Below, piece by piece: positions 43,732 through 54,350 of a DNA stretch of 64,000 nt; position 1 is the first letter of the stretch, and the number at the start of each line of letters is the position of its first letter. Location of the stretch: NCBI GenBank assembly GCA_037178975.1, contig JASJZH010000005.1, positions 2,976,001 to 3,040,000 of the forward strand. The letters are read 5' to 3'. Under the pieces are notes generated by a model. That model saw nothing but the letters and a program-made list of their open reading frames with translations. It did no database searches and was not told the origin of the DNA. The stretch is from Oscheius tipulae. Lineage: Eukaryota > Nematoda > Chromadorea > Rhabditida > Rhabditidae. Made by a program: the position numbers and the translations under genes.

Positions 43732-45769
43732 TTATTTTCTAGTCGTTGGAGCTCTGGTAGTCACGAAAATACTGACTGCTGCTCGCACATTGTCCTTCTT
43801 TTTCATCCTCAAGAGCTCACGAGCGGAATTAATTAATATCTTTCTGTAGGGTCGATAGGAAAGAAAGAAGGAGACAATGGCGAAGGGAAAAGCAGCTGCA
43901 CCGAATATAATAACCAGGCTGAGGATATCTGCTCGGTAAGAGTTGGTCATGACGAGGATTCCGATGATTGGAATGATCAGAGCCGTGAAGACCAAGCCAA
44001 CGAGACTCTGAAAGTTGAAAATGATTTGAATGTGCTGACTTTTGTCTCCAAATCCGGTCGTCAAGGTACCAGTCTTGGTTTTATATATGGTTAAATGTAT
44101 GGGCAAGTCTCTCGGTCTTAAAGAGATTTTTCCTAATGACCTCCCTTTTTTTTAAATGATACGGTTCTCTGAATAGATCGCATAGTTTTGTAGGCTGCTA
44201 CTACTTTTTTGCTCACACAAATTGGTTGATGATACGGGAAAGATCGAAGCCTCTTAGGTGTAATTTCGCAACGAAACACGCCTTGTGAGCACAATAGAGC
44301 TACCGTGAGAGCCTAATGTCTATCGCTTTAGCAGCTTCGAACAAGGGACAACATACAAGAAACTTGAAGAATTGCAGAAACCTACCGAAGAGAAGAGAGA
44401 GACTCTCAAGGTCTTCTTCTGAGACCTGATCCTATTCCTCGAAGCAGCCTTGGTATATGCCTTGTAGATAATACAGTTCGCGACCAGGATCATACCATTT
44501 GCAGCTATCAGCCCCAAGGAGAAAAGAATACCGGTGAGAACAAGCCAAATGTTCGAGATATCGAAACGAAATGCAACCACATCTTTGCTGTAGAAGTTCG
44601 AATAGTAGATTCCGAAACTCTCTACAAGTTCTCTTTTAGTCGATGCTTGATTTTGAAACGACAGGGCCAGTAGGAAGATAGGAAGAAGGGGTAAAACAGC
44701 ATACACACCGAGATAGATTACCAGGCGTATGGCTACTTTCTTCAGGACATTGGTGTGGGAAAGCATGTGCTCCATTCGATAATAGAACAAAGGTAGGATG
44801 CACGAGGCAGCTGCTGAAAGTTTTTGGTTTTAGCTGTTTATCATCAGTCATCTTTGGTTGAACTTTCGATCCTAGTCTTTTCAAAAGTTTTCCAGACACA
44901 CTGAAGTGTTTGCCTACTGATCTTCTAGTTTACCTGAGCAGATTAGGTACAGAGACAATTCTGTATTACTGAATTAGCCTCATAAACATCTGCCATTCCA
45001 ATATTTTCCCTCAGACAATGGCAAAGTAAACTCGATGTCAGAACTCTCGACTATGTCGGACATTCTGTGAGTCTAGCAAACGGATTGTACCAATCCAAGG
45101 TCAAGTTTGTTCTTTAGAGAGATAGTTATGCCCTCTGATCAAAAAATGTCTCATGACCATTAGTACAATTTCCACCTGCAATCTTTTTTTAAACAGTTTT
45201 GCTTCAATTATCCTCGAGCTGGTGCTCCAAGCTAAATATACCTCTTATCACTTCCCTTGTGACCATTTGACTCACCAATAATCGAGGCAAACAACAATTC
45301 TAGTTGAATTTCCGGTCTCATACCCAACTGCGTATAGATGCCAGAAAAGCCAACGGCACAGTACGGTAAATAGACTGTGGGAGGAGCCAAAACGGTCAGG
45401 GTTAGCTGAAACAGTATGCCACTGAAAATGAATATATCGAAATAAGGAAAGACTTTACACTACGACGTGATAACAAAACAAAAAATGCAGAGTTTCATTG
45501 ACTCCACTGGCATGCTTGAAAACAAGGATATAGAGGCCTATAAGGCCGAAGACAGTTCCGATTCCACCTAAAATCTGAACCCATCTCTTTTTTTGCGAAC
45601 TGTCCCTTCTTACCTTGAGAATAGTGTGATAAATTTCAGCATATTGACCGAAATATGGGTTGAGGAATAGACGGGACATGCAGTACTTCTCCGGTACGAA
45701 GAAAGAATGACAGGTGGAAAAGATGGTTAGCTGATCGAGAAACTGAGATGAACATTGTTCAATTTGCAT
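43732..45769 (-). CDS. Srh/Str-superfamily serpentine receptor
   Basis: Minus-strand exons: 45614-45769, about 45460-45577, 45278-45425, 44388-44814 and 43732 to about 44090. Segments in order: LFLNPYFGQYAEIYHTI and GGIGTVFGLIGLYILVF (TM1), VYLPYCAVGFSGIYTQLGM (TM2-3 loop, as in Srh), ILPLFYYRMEHML, YLGVYAVLPLLPIFLLAL (TM4), WLVLTGILFSLGLIAANGM (TM5), VGLVFTALIIPIIGILV (TM6) and FPFAIVSFFLSYRPYRKIL (TM7). It is a likely chemoreceptor. The join between the fourth and last exons (44090-44388) is unresolved, and the tail is basic. Confidence 0.75.
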
Positions 45770-45924
45770 TGAAGAGAACGAAGTTTCCCTCCTTGAGGAT
45801 TCCGTAGAAAGTTAAAACTGTTTACAGCTAGAAGATCTGTGGTGCACTGAGGCTTCGAAGCACTGATTCAGAATTCATTGACAGCAGTTGTGGAGAAGAG
45901 ATTTATAGTCAGCTAGCTTGGCTC

Positions 45925-46498
45925 CTAACCGTTTGTGACGGTGCTCTTGGTCGGCGTCGCTGTCCTACTGACCGCCTTTCGCTCCAAGGCCGCTCTCTTC
46001 TGCTGCTTCTTCTTCTCCATGATCAAATAGACGACGAAGCCGATAATTCCGAACAGGACGAGGAGAAAGACAGCCACTCCGACCACGATTCCCGTCGTCC
46101 TTCGAGTAGTATCCTGGCCAGTCTCGTCGGCTTCTCCCCAACGATGGTCTGTGTCTTCAATTTGAAGTTGGACTGCTGGTCCACGATCATTTCGGTCCTG
46201 TTGCATGGAGGAGCAGAGATAATTTTCGTTGTTTAGACCCAGTCGTGGTTGCCGTGTCATTCGTCGTCAGAGTTCAAACTCGAAAAGTTCCAACTCTCCG
46301 TCTATCTGTCTCTTCAGAAGGTAGCACACTTTGTAGTCGAGGAAGACGGTATTCGCCTAGGGGAAGTTGTGATAGTAGACGGCATGGTAGTTGTACTCGA
46401 GAGCGTAGTCGAGTAGACACAGCTTCAGTAGTGTTGGACCAGTTGCTGGCGATTTGAAGCAGCATCACAAAGAGGAGACGATTGATAGCGACGACCAT
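45925..46498 (-). CDS. Small type I membrane protein, unrecognised
   Basis: The ATG at 46498 opens MVVAINRLLFVMLLQIA, a signal peptide. Extracellular sequence follows in more than one frame (LLDYALEYNYHAVYYHNF; VFLDYKVCYLLKRQIDGELE), then a TGA, and finally the frame of the single membrane span GIVVGVAVFLLVLFGIIGFV with a basic tail ending at 45925. A short intron (ending CTAG near 46360) explains one frame change; at least one more shift is needed. The family was not recognised. Confidence 0.45.
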
Positions 46499-46786
46499 CT
46501 CCAGGTGGTTACTCCCAGCTTTGGGACTTTGAAGCTTTTTTTCTTTTCCTGTTAAGGCATGTCAAGAATAATCCAAGATTTTTGTTTGGGCTTGTGGTAG
46601 CTTCGGAGTTCGAATCAGGCGATCAGTGAGAACATGTTTATCGTTTCTGTACTCTCCTTACAGTCAAACCTGTTGGGCATCCACGATATTCTGAAGACTT
46701 ATACCACGGAACATTCTCAATCATTTTTTCTCGACCAGATAGCCGTCATTGTGTTCGAAAATATCAAACCAGCTGGTCTTCGCCGG

Positions 46787-48289
46787 AGCCATGGTAACCA
46801 AGCTGCTAAAAGTTACTCACTTTCTGCCGTTTTATCTCATTGTACCTCCTTCAGCTTAAAAAGACATGGGTCAAAGACTCTGTCATTCTGAGCCCTCCGG
46901 GAACTCGATCCAAACTGTCTGTCAACTCAAAGAATGGTGGATTCTGGCAGAGACGCACAGGGACAGCAAAGATAATTGGAGTGAGTCTATTTCTCTCCAA
47001 GTTACCAGTCTTACAGTACCTTTCGGTATCCATTCGACAGCTCTGTTCCTGCTTCTTCTTCTTTGGATTACGTCTTGTTGCTCGAGAAAAAAGGGCTTCC
47101 CTCTCGCCTTTGTGGTCACGATGGCCATTCCTTTTACTATCATGACCCTGTGTAGATGGATCCAGGTTCTCAATGAGAAGGTCACATTTCTTTGTTACAG
47201 GTAAGTTGGAAAACTGGCTTGGATTGACATGCATCTGCTGCATCTGAGAGACAAAGTGACAGAACTCTCTAAAATCTTACCAGCTTCTTGCCTCAGTCAA
47301 GGCACTATCACAATGTCTGTCAGCCGGTCATCGTTTTACTAATGTCCTTAAGGAACCCATCCGGTCAGCCTGTCTTTTCTTCAAAACGTAGGTCTTACAG
47401 TGTCAGTCAGAACTGCCTTGACAACCAATTGTTTGTCAAAGATACCACTGCTAACATGAGCGTTTGGCTTTAGATAACTAACAAACTGACAGAATCGTAG
47501 ACACTATGTAGACGGTCACATAGGCCCAGACTAGGCTCGAAGGAGCTTTCTACATTCAGATGCCTCGAAGAGTCCAACATCTTTGCCAGTTTCTTCATAA
47601 TGATCCTCACATTTCCCGAGCAGATTCTTCGCCGGGTAACTCAAAGTTTGTTGGCTACACAGTTGTTGCTCTTTCTGTTGATGGTCACAATGGTGGGCAA
47701 GACGAAAGAGTTGAGAACTGGGACCAAGGCGTGGTAAATTCCTGGAAAATTAGCCAGATGTGGGTTTTCAGGGGTCCGTTCGCCTTCATACTGTTCTGCC
47801 ACATCATTCTCGGATTTCTGATGCAGTTTTTCCCAAGCGAGGCGTTTGTGAGCAACTGCATTACAGGCGTTCACATCTTTCTGGCCAATATCTTCGTCGT
47901 TTCTATGATCGTGGGTCTTCAAACTTAAACAAGTACCTAAACTTCAGATCTTCTGCCAACGTTTCTCTATCTGCTCGACTTCGCAGAAGGACGAGGAGAA
48001 TATTGAAGGAATCACGGGTCTCACGCAGTACAAGAGATCCCTCCGGCTGTGGTCAATAGTCTTTGCAATCATTTCCGTCCTCCCCGTAGTCGGTAATCTC
48101 ATCTGTCTCGATTTCTTCGAACACTATGGGCAATCACTAGGAAGCCCCAGTTCCAATTGGCTTTCCCATACTCTGTCCCTTTTCGAATGGTTGATCCCAG
48201 TTTTTTTTGCAATTCCAGCTCTGATCTGTCTTCCCAGTTACCGCTGTAAAACAGAAAGAAAAGAGGCCTATGTGGTTAGAGACGAATAA
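46787..48289 (+). CDS. Seven-helix membrane protein, family A copy 1
   Basis: Exons: about 46863-46979, about 47017-47200, about 47561-47743, about 47773-47905 and about 47949-48289, in phase with one another. The N-terminal domain has paired cysteines (DMGQRLCHSEPSGNS...QTVCQLKEWWIL). Helices: ALFLLLLLWIT, PLAFVVTMAIPFTIMTL, SLLATQLLLFLLMVTMV, PFAFILFCHIILGFLM, VHIFLANIFVVSMI, LWSIVFAIISVLPVVGNLI and FEWLIPVFFAIPALICLPSY. The gene at 49505-51028 on the other strand shares the N-terminal MGQ-x2-C pattern, exon layout and last helices, so the two are paralogues. No DRY or NPxxY motif; not placed in a known receptor class. The start is uncertain (46787 is one candidate ATG). Confidence 0.6.
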
Positions 48290-48353
48290 AGGTTTCCAAT
48301 GCTTCCCGCCTCTTTCCCTTTAGTCAATTGGACCCGGTTTGGCGCGGCTGTGT

Positions 48354-48439
48354 GCCTCTATAGCTCAGTGGCAGAGCGTTGGTCTTGTAATCACAGTTAT
48401 GTCAACCAAAGGTCCGTGGTTCAATCCCGCGTGGAGGCA
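48354..48439 (+). tRNA. tRNA-Thr (UGU) with a 14-nt intron
   Basis: The acceptor stem GCCTCTA/TGGAGGC pairs fully with one G-U, the D-arm is GCTC...GAGC, the anticodon stem TTGGT/ACCAA and the T-arm CGTGG/CCGCG (one G-U). The anticodon TGT is at 48386-48388. An intron of 14 nt sits just after it (about 48390-48403). A T-rich Pol III terminator follows at 48441-48460. All arms are intact, so it is likely functional. Confidence 0.92.
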
Positions 48440-48634
48440 ATTTCTTTTTCTTTTTATTTAACTTTTGTATAACATTTTTTATTTCACTGTTCAAGTTCTT
48501 ACAAAGAAGGATCCACTTTGTGATGTGACAGCATCTAAATGCGGCATACTGATGCTCGGCTGGAGGACCCCAACAGTGGTCAGATTGGGCTGAGAGGCGA
48601 ATCGGACTAAAGAGCCTTGAGCAGGGGCATATCC

Positions 48635-49126
48635 CTAAATTCTGCTGTGTGTTGGTGGACAAAAAAATGAGACCTGTGCCATGTAATAGGACGGCTGAAC
48701 TGGAGAGAGCATCGCCTGTGTGATTTGTTGAGTCGGGACATAATGTACTGTAGACGCTGGGACAGAATATGTCACGGGTTGGGTCAGGACAGCGGTTTGT
48801 TGGACATAGGCCGGTTGCAGATGGATCGGAGAAGGCGGTGGTGGAGCCGGAACCGCAACCGGAACGGAATTGGGGAGAATATGCATGGCGCTCGGAGTCG
48901 TCAACATTGCTACCACTTTGTGGTCGTGACCGTTGATTGGAGGAGTTACAGCCTAATAGTACTTTGTTTATGTGTTTATACTGTTTTTATACTGAACTGC
49001 CGGGTCTTGCCATAAACCCTTCTTACCCGCCAAAACAGTATCATTCTAACCTGGCTCTGTAAGTTTGTCGCTTGTTCGGATCGAGAACGAGAGTTTCACG
49101 CTTTGCAATACCCTGCAAAGTTCTAG
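48635..49126 (-). CDS. Proline/glutamine-rich protein, C-terminal exons
   Basis: The last exon (48635-48952) follows a TATTAG acceptor and encodes a Pro/Val/Gln-rich stretch (VPVAVPAPPPPSPIHLQPAY, VTYSVPASTVHYVPTQQ). An upstream exon at about 49055-49126 (GIAKRETLVLDPNKRQTY) ends at a GTTAGA donor in phase. That upstream exon overlaps a dispersed repeat (see AAAGTTGTAGC family). A hydrophobic stretch further up (LTITAILCIAAAM, about 49195-49255) might be a membrane span. Composition suggests a disordered tail; no function is assigned. Confidence 0.4.
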
Positions 49127-49504
49127 AGTAGATGAAGAGCTACAACTTTGTAAAATATCGCAAAGAGGAGAAAGTCGTTCCTGGCTCCGAAATCCGATGT
49201 AGTAGTTGGACATCGCAGGACATCGCAGCTGCGATGCAAAGAATTGCGGTAATTGTCAGAGCCACAATTGCTTACCATAGCCGCTACTGTGTCTTTGTCG
49301 CTGTCAACTTTTTTCCGCTTCTAATGAGTCTGTCATTCTGACATGATGTACTATCTCCCCGTTTTGTAACTTTGTCTGCCGCCCTACCACTCTGTCTCTT
49401 GTACTACAAGCCAAAGCTCTCGAAGTGACTTTCCATGCCTGCGACCTACCGTATTATGTTTCTCCTCTTGCAAAGTTCTATTCTGATTTTCCCACACCCC
49501 TTTC

Positions 49505-51028
49505 TCAGAAACTCTCAAGACAAACACAATGAACGAACCAGATTAATACCATTTGTTGCAGGTGTAGCAGAAAGTTTCGAACTCTGCTCAAACTTTGGTA
49601 AGACATGTACACTTCTCGACTCACCGGTAGAGAAAGAGTCAGTTGAGAAGGTGGGGCCTGTTTCTCCTTGATCAGAGTCTCATTAACCGTTAGTCCAGCC
49701 ACTTTCAGACTACTGTATCCCTGCATTCCGAACAAGGTTGACCGATAAGCTGGAAGGAAGATGATCACGGACAGCGAAAAGAAGATCGGTTCCAGGAGGT
49801 CAGCCAGGGCGAAAGAGTCAAAGATGACCCAAAACCAGTCGTCTTGCATTGTACCTCGTGAGCGGGTCATGGTGGCGAAGAAGTTTGTGACGGACATCCC
49901 GAAGGAGAGAGGCAGGAGGACGAAGATGGAGTAGGGAAGACACCAGACCATTCGGGATTTGGCGTTGGAGACACAAGGTTCGGATGCTTGACCAGCATGG
50001 GGACGAGAGCAGCAGCAGAGTGCGAAGAGGATCTGGAAATGGGAGTTTCTTTCTACTCTCTCTTTACAGACAACCTGAACAAAAAGCTCTGGGTTGAAAT
50101 ACTATCCCGGGTCAGATCGTAACAACAGGTGGGCGAGCTACTGACAAGCTGTAGTTCAAGTACCTCCCAAGACAACTTAGTCAATCTGCTCGAAAACAAA
50201 AAATCTACGAACTCCCTCCCGAGTAAAGAATAGGAGCTTGACACGTTTTTCTACGCAGGATGCAGATGCACGAACTGTTGCGATTGCACCTTGCAGCTAT
50301 TTCGAACATACCACAAAAAACATGACCGAGTTGGCACACATTGCCACCTGTGCCACAACGCGGATGACACTCATAAGAGGGGTCATGTAGTCTGGAGGTA
50401 GGCCTTCCATATTGAAGACATGTTTCACCCCGGCGGCAAAGGACAGGACCATACAGATGAAGAAAATGATTCTGAATGGCTATTTTCGTTGTTTCTGTAT
50501 CCCTTACGTATTCCAGCACTTTGGCATCCGTCTCGTACAGGCCACAATCACACTCATCAGAAGGAAAAAGGCTGTTCCGATAGGGAGATTGAGTCCGGTA
50601 GCTGTCAGGCTGATCTTGTTGGTGAGACGGAAGGCGGCATAGGCTTGACTCTCATAGCCGGTCTGGTTCGAAACCCCATAGCTGGTTCCTTCTTTCGAGA
50701 CGGTGCGGTCATAGATCTCTAGGAAGAGTCGAGAGAGTACAGTCACGGTATAGGGCAAGAGTTGACAGACGACGTAGCAGCGAGTGAAGTCCTTGAATCG
50801 TATACAGCCTGAGAGGAGCCAGAGAAGAAGTAGACCGAGAAGACCGGCAGCGGAGATTATAACAGGGTCTGGAAAGAGAGTGACTACCAAAAGGGTGACT
50901 CACTCCAGTTAGTCTTATTCTGATCGACGAGGTCCTGGAGGAAGGGGTACTCCTCGAAGCGACAGTCAAAAGTGTTACTGCGTGGATAGCAGATGGTTTG
51001 ACCCATGGGGTCACCGAAGAGTGAACGG
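49505..51028 (-). CDS. Seven-helix membrane protein, family A copy 2
   Basis: Exons: 50904-51028, about 50512-50870, about 50317-50471 and 49628-50034 (or running on to a stop at 49505). The N-terminal Cys domain (SLFGDPMGQTICYPRSN, FDCRFEEYPF, ending KTNW at a GTGAGT donor) aligns with the same exon of the 46.8-kb gene. Helices include IISAAGLLGLLLLWLLSG, IGTAFFLLMSVIVA, IFFICMVLSFAAGV, VVAQVATCANSVMFFVV, LPYSIFVLLPLSFGMSV and LEPIFFSLSVIIFLPAY. It faces the copy 1 gene. An upstream exon near 51180-51240 is possible. Confidence 0.6.
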
Positions 51029-51259
51029 CTACGAACAATTAGAGAGAGGGAGAAAGCTGGCAAAGTTTTCCCACTGTTGCCACAGAGACCGCAATCGTTT
51101 TTCTACGGAGGGCAGGGAGGCGGTAATTGGAAAAATTAACTGAGGGGTTGACTGACCTTGAATGCGAGAATACAAAAGCTCACAGAGCTCACAGAAGGTG
51201 GTCACGAAAACGGCTGGTCCGCAATGAAGTCTACTGTAACTCGCGCGCGCGACAAACAA

Positions 51260-52124
51260 TGATTTGAATATTTTTCCATTTTATTTCTTCTTCCTTTCCA
51301 CTCAATTTTCCTCTCAGTTTCTGTCCAATTCCTTGTCATTATTTCATAGACAGTCAAAAAGTGTTGCTGGACGTTCTGCAAAAAATAGGCATACAAAATA
51401 CCATACAAAATACGTAGCTAACTTTAACTTTTTGCTTGTCTCCTTTGAAATTACCAGTTTCGTTATCTTATTTCGATTTTTACTTAGTTTTTTATAACCA
51501 AATCGAACAGAAAGATGTCATATAACTAGCTTATACATAAAACTTCAAAATAAATCCTCTGAAAAGCGATCATTTGTCCGTCAAGGCATTTGTCACTATT
51601 TGTCGATATTTGCTCACATTTTCGTCCTTTCCTTCATTTCTTTTAAACAATAATTCCCCTTTCTTTTCATAAAAAAAACCATGCAGCAACTTCATCTGAT
51701 GGCTAAAAGTGCGCCCTAATCGAACATTGGACCGAGCAGTCTGACCTACGGACCAGGTGACGCCATTCCTCTCGAACATTCGCAATCTCCGTTCTTCCCG
51801 GTCGATTTCTTCATACCTCCTTGTGACTTTGTTTCGAGAAGCACACTTTAAAATCATTGTCAGCCTGCTGGTTGCTCAGTTTCTCCGCAAACCTTCTGTT
51901 CTCCCGATAATTTTCGGATGGAATGTCGTTGCGTCACTTCGATCGCTAAACTATTGATTCCCCATCCGCTCCTTCTTTATTTTCTACAAAATCCGATAAA
52001 GCATGTGACATTTTTCGAATCCTCAGCTTCCACTGACCTCCATTCTCTCTTATCTGACTTGTGATCGGTCGATAACGCCTTTTTCTTACTTGACCGTTGA
52101 TTTTATTTCGAAAATTATCATTGT
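51260..52124. other. Intergenic, no gene seen
   Basis: A 95-codon minus-strand ORF (51570-51857) and a plus-strand ORF (51757-51957) overlap and match nothing. A short (CG)n stretch lies at 51241-51252. The last 30 bp end in TTTCAG before the next ATG. Confidence 0.4.
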
Positions 52125-52130
52125 TTCAGA
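52125..52130 (+). promoter_or_regulatory. Probable trans-splice acceptor of the HAR-1 homologue
   Basis: TTTCAG is immediately followed by the ATG, with no upstream exon needed. This is the usual arrangement for spliced-leader addition in nematodes. Confidence 0.55.
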
Positions 52131-53000
52131 ATGGTCCGTAGAAGAGCCGCCTCTCCCAAGCCATCTGCTCCCGTCCGGTCGGCCAGCCCTCCGCCGATGG
52201 CCCGGGCTGCTCCAGCTCCCACTCCCATGGCCGCTGCTCCCAGACCTGGTAAGATTTTTTGTTCTCCTTTATTTGAAATAGTTTTTCTGTAAAAGTTAGG
52301 ATAAAGAATCCGTAAACTAGCAGTGAAGTCATACTGCAGTCAAATTCCGTAAAGTAGGTCAAGCAAGCTTAAATTAACGTCCAGGAAGCTGTAATCAGCG
52401 ACAATTTTGTAATTTTACGATTGTCTTCCTGGTATCTTCCTATACATAGGGCCTACAACTAATATACGTTAAAACATAAGATATACAAAAAATACAGAAG
52501 CTCCAAGCATTTTTTAGCTCCACTTCACGTTGAGCATTGGTCACAGGGTGCCAAAATAGTTTTAAACAGGACAAAACCCCGTAAAAGTAACCAAACCTCC
52601 TGTTTCAGCCGCTGCTCACCCTACCCCAATGGGAGCCCCCTCCCCGATGGCCGGAGCTCCTTCTCAAGGACCCGGACTGATGGCTCAGATGGCCGCCACT
52701 GCCGGAGGAGTTGCTATTGGATCTGCTGTGGTACTTTTTCCATTTTATGTTTCAAAAACTCAAATTCAGGGTCACTCGATCGGTCACATGATGACTGGAA
52801 GCGGTTCCAGTAGCGAGGCACCTGCAGCTCAAGCTGCACCTGTCCAGCAGTACGGCGGACAGCCGCAGCAGCAGCTGAGCCAGCCGTGCGAGTTCGAATG
52901 GCGCCAGTTCGTCGAGTGCAGTCAGAGCCAGAACGACGTCAGTCTCTGCGCCGGATTCAATGAGGCCTTCAAGCAGTGCAAGGGACGCTACCCCAGCTAA
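52131..53000 (+). CDS. har-1: CHCHD2/CHCHD10-like mitochondrial twin-CX9C protein (HAR-1)
   Basis: Exons 52131-52248, 52609-52730 and 52770-53000 give 156 residues. The N-terminus is Ala/Pro/Met/Arg-rich ([14 protein letters not shown]), then a conserved helix ([27 protein letters not shown]), a Gln/Ala/Pro linker and a CHCH domain with two CX9C motifs ([11 protein letters not shown] and [11 protein letters not shown]). These match the order in human CHCHD2/10 and C. elegans HAR-1. Members localise to the mitochondrial intermembrane space, where MIA40 oxidises the CX9C pairs, and support respiratory complexes and cristae. Introns are 360 and 39 nt. Length agrees with the family. Confidence 0.93.
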
Positions 53001-53121
53001 CAATCTTCCCTCCTCCTATTTCCACTTGATAGGCTCCAAAATGTGAATCTTTTCTTATATGTGTACGCGAAAAAAAAGTGACGATAAAGTTTTTATCTTC
53101 ATTTTGTGCACTTTTTTCCAA

Positions 53122-53915
53122 TTAATTCCAGCTACAGCTTCCACCATCATCTTGGTGATCTTCCGAGGTGTTGTAGGCCTGATTCGTCCGATTTTGAGCT
53201 AAAACTGATTGAAAATGGGTTTCCGACAGAAACTTGCCTTCATTTCTCCGACAAGCCAAAAGATTTGTGCAGGGTGGAGCACAAATCACGCAACAGCTCT
53301 TGTCTCCATCGAAAGCGCTTTTACAGCAGCACCAATAGGCGCAGCAGCAAAAACAGACAGTGAAGGGGACAATAACGACGACAATGGCCAGCCACCACCA
53401 GATCGAGAACTTGGGAAGAAAAATTTGCGGCTCTAAATGAGATTTTTGAAGAAAAATTGTTCGAAAACCAATTTTTAGGCGAAGATAGACAACAGAAACG
53501 TGTTCAGCGGATCTAAAAACGTGAGACGACGCCTGAAAAAATATGTAGGCTTATGCCGGGATTGAACCCGGTATCCTTAGATTAGTATGCGAGAGCGGTA
53601 TATAACCACTCGGCCACATAATAATCATATAATTGAGTTTTGCTCAGATAGCCTAGTGGCTAGCGCGCTTGTCTGGTAATCCGAAGGTCCGGGTCCGTAT
53701 CCATCTAGAGAAGACTTTTGTCTCAAAAGTTTCTGGCCATGCTAAACGTTTCTGCTGTTAGTTTTCATCCAAAATGGGTTATTTTATCACTCACCGGCTT
53801 CAGGATTCCATCCATCCTGAAAATTACTGCTCTTTGGTTTTGTAAAGTTGTCAGCTTCTCCCAGGGTTTCGCTCAAAACGGAGAGAGTGACGAAGAAGAA
53901 ACAGAGCCATGTCAT
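53122..53915 (-). CDS. Single-pass cysteine-rich membrane protein
   Basis: Exon 1 (53796-53915) encodes a signal peptide (MTWLCFFFVTLSVLSETLG) and a short outer segment. After an intron that contains two tRNA-like sequences, exon 2 (53122 to about 53440) encodes a membrane span followed directly by clustered cysteines (WWWLAIVVVIVPFTVCFCCC, then AYWCCCKSAF) and a polar tail. The layout, a small ectodomain, one span and a juxtamembrane Cys cluster open to palmitoylation, recalls Shisa/CYYR-type adaptors, but homology is not established. Confidence 0.55.
53549..53625 (-). other. tRNA-like pseudogene
   Basis: The minus strand shows TGTGGCCGAGTGGTTATA (D-arm like), CGCATACTAATCTAAGG and CCGGGTTCAATCCCGG. 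Acceptor arms and T-loop length are irregular, so it is not a standard tRNA. Confidence 0.45.
53643..53712 (+). other. tRNA-like (Thr-type) pseudogene
   Basis: GCTCAGATAGCCTAGTGG, CTTGTCTGGTAATCCGAAGG and CCGGGTCCGTATCC resemble the elements at 21-22 kb. The anticodon stem does not pair. Confidence 0.5.
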
Positions 53916-54350
53916 TGATAGAAATAGTCTAACCTGTACGTTGTAAAGTATAGAGAGTTTTCGAGGTAATAGAGAAAAAAGGTCTGCGGTGAGCGCGCCG
54001 AAAATAAATTTTTTCGGGATCACGATCACATTTTTGAGCTTTCCGATATTACGTAAAGTTGTAGCCCTTGATCTGTACTAACTTTGCAGAATATAGGAAA
54101 GTTTGAAAGTGCCATCTTGACCCCGAAATCTTCGAGTCGCAAAATTTCAACTATACGCTGCCGACTTGATTCCTAACTACCCAACGAAACGCCCAAACCG
54201 CCATTAATCAGTGTAAAGGAAAAGAGAAGAAACATTAAGGAAAATGTGTTTTTTTATCACTGGACAGACTGATTATATATATCTTCCTTGAAACCCCACA
54301 AGATCCAATCAAAACAGATGATGATTAACATTTATTTCGCTGGGATGACT

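Noticed and set aside
46255-46270. In-frame TGA in the small membrane protein as selenocysteine
   Set aside because: No SECIS-like hairpin seen and the frame on both sides is already disturbed; a frameshift or intron is simpler.
51570-51957. Opposed ORFs upstream of the HAR-1 homologue
   Set aside because: They overlap, match no family and lie in presumed promoter sequence.
53106-53436. Plus-strand ORFs at 53.1-53.4 kb
   Set aside because: They are shadows of the minus-strand Cys-rich membrane protein, which has a signal peptide, a membrane span and splice sites.
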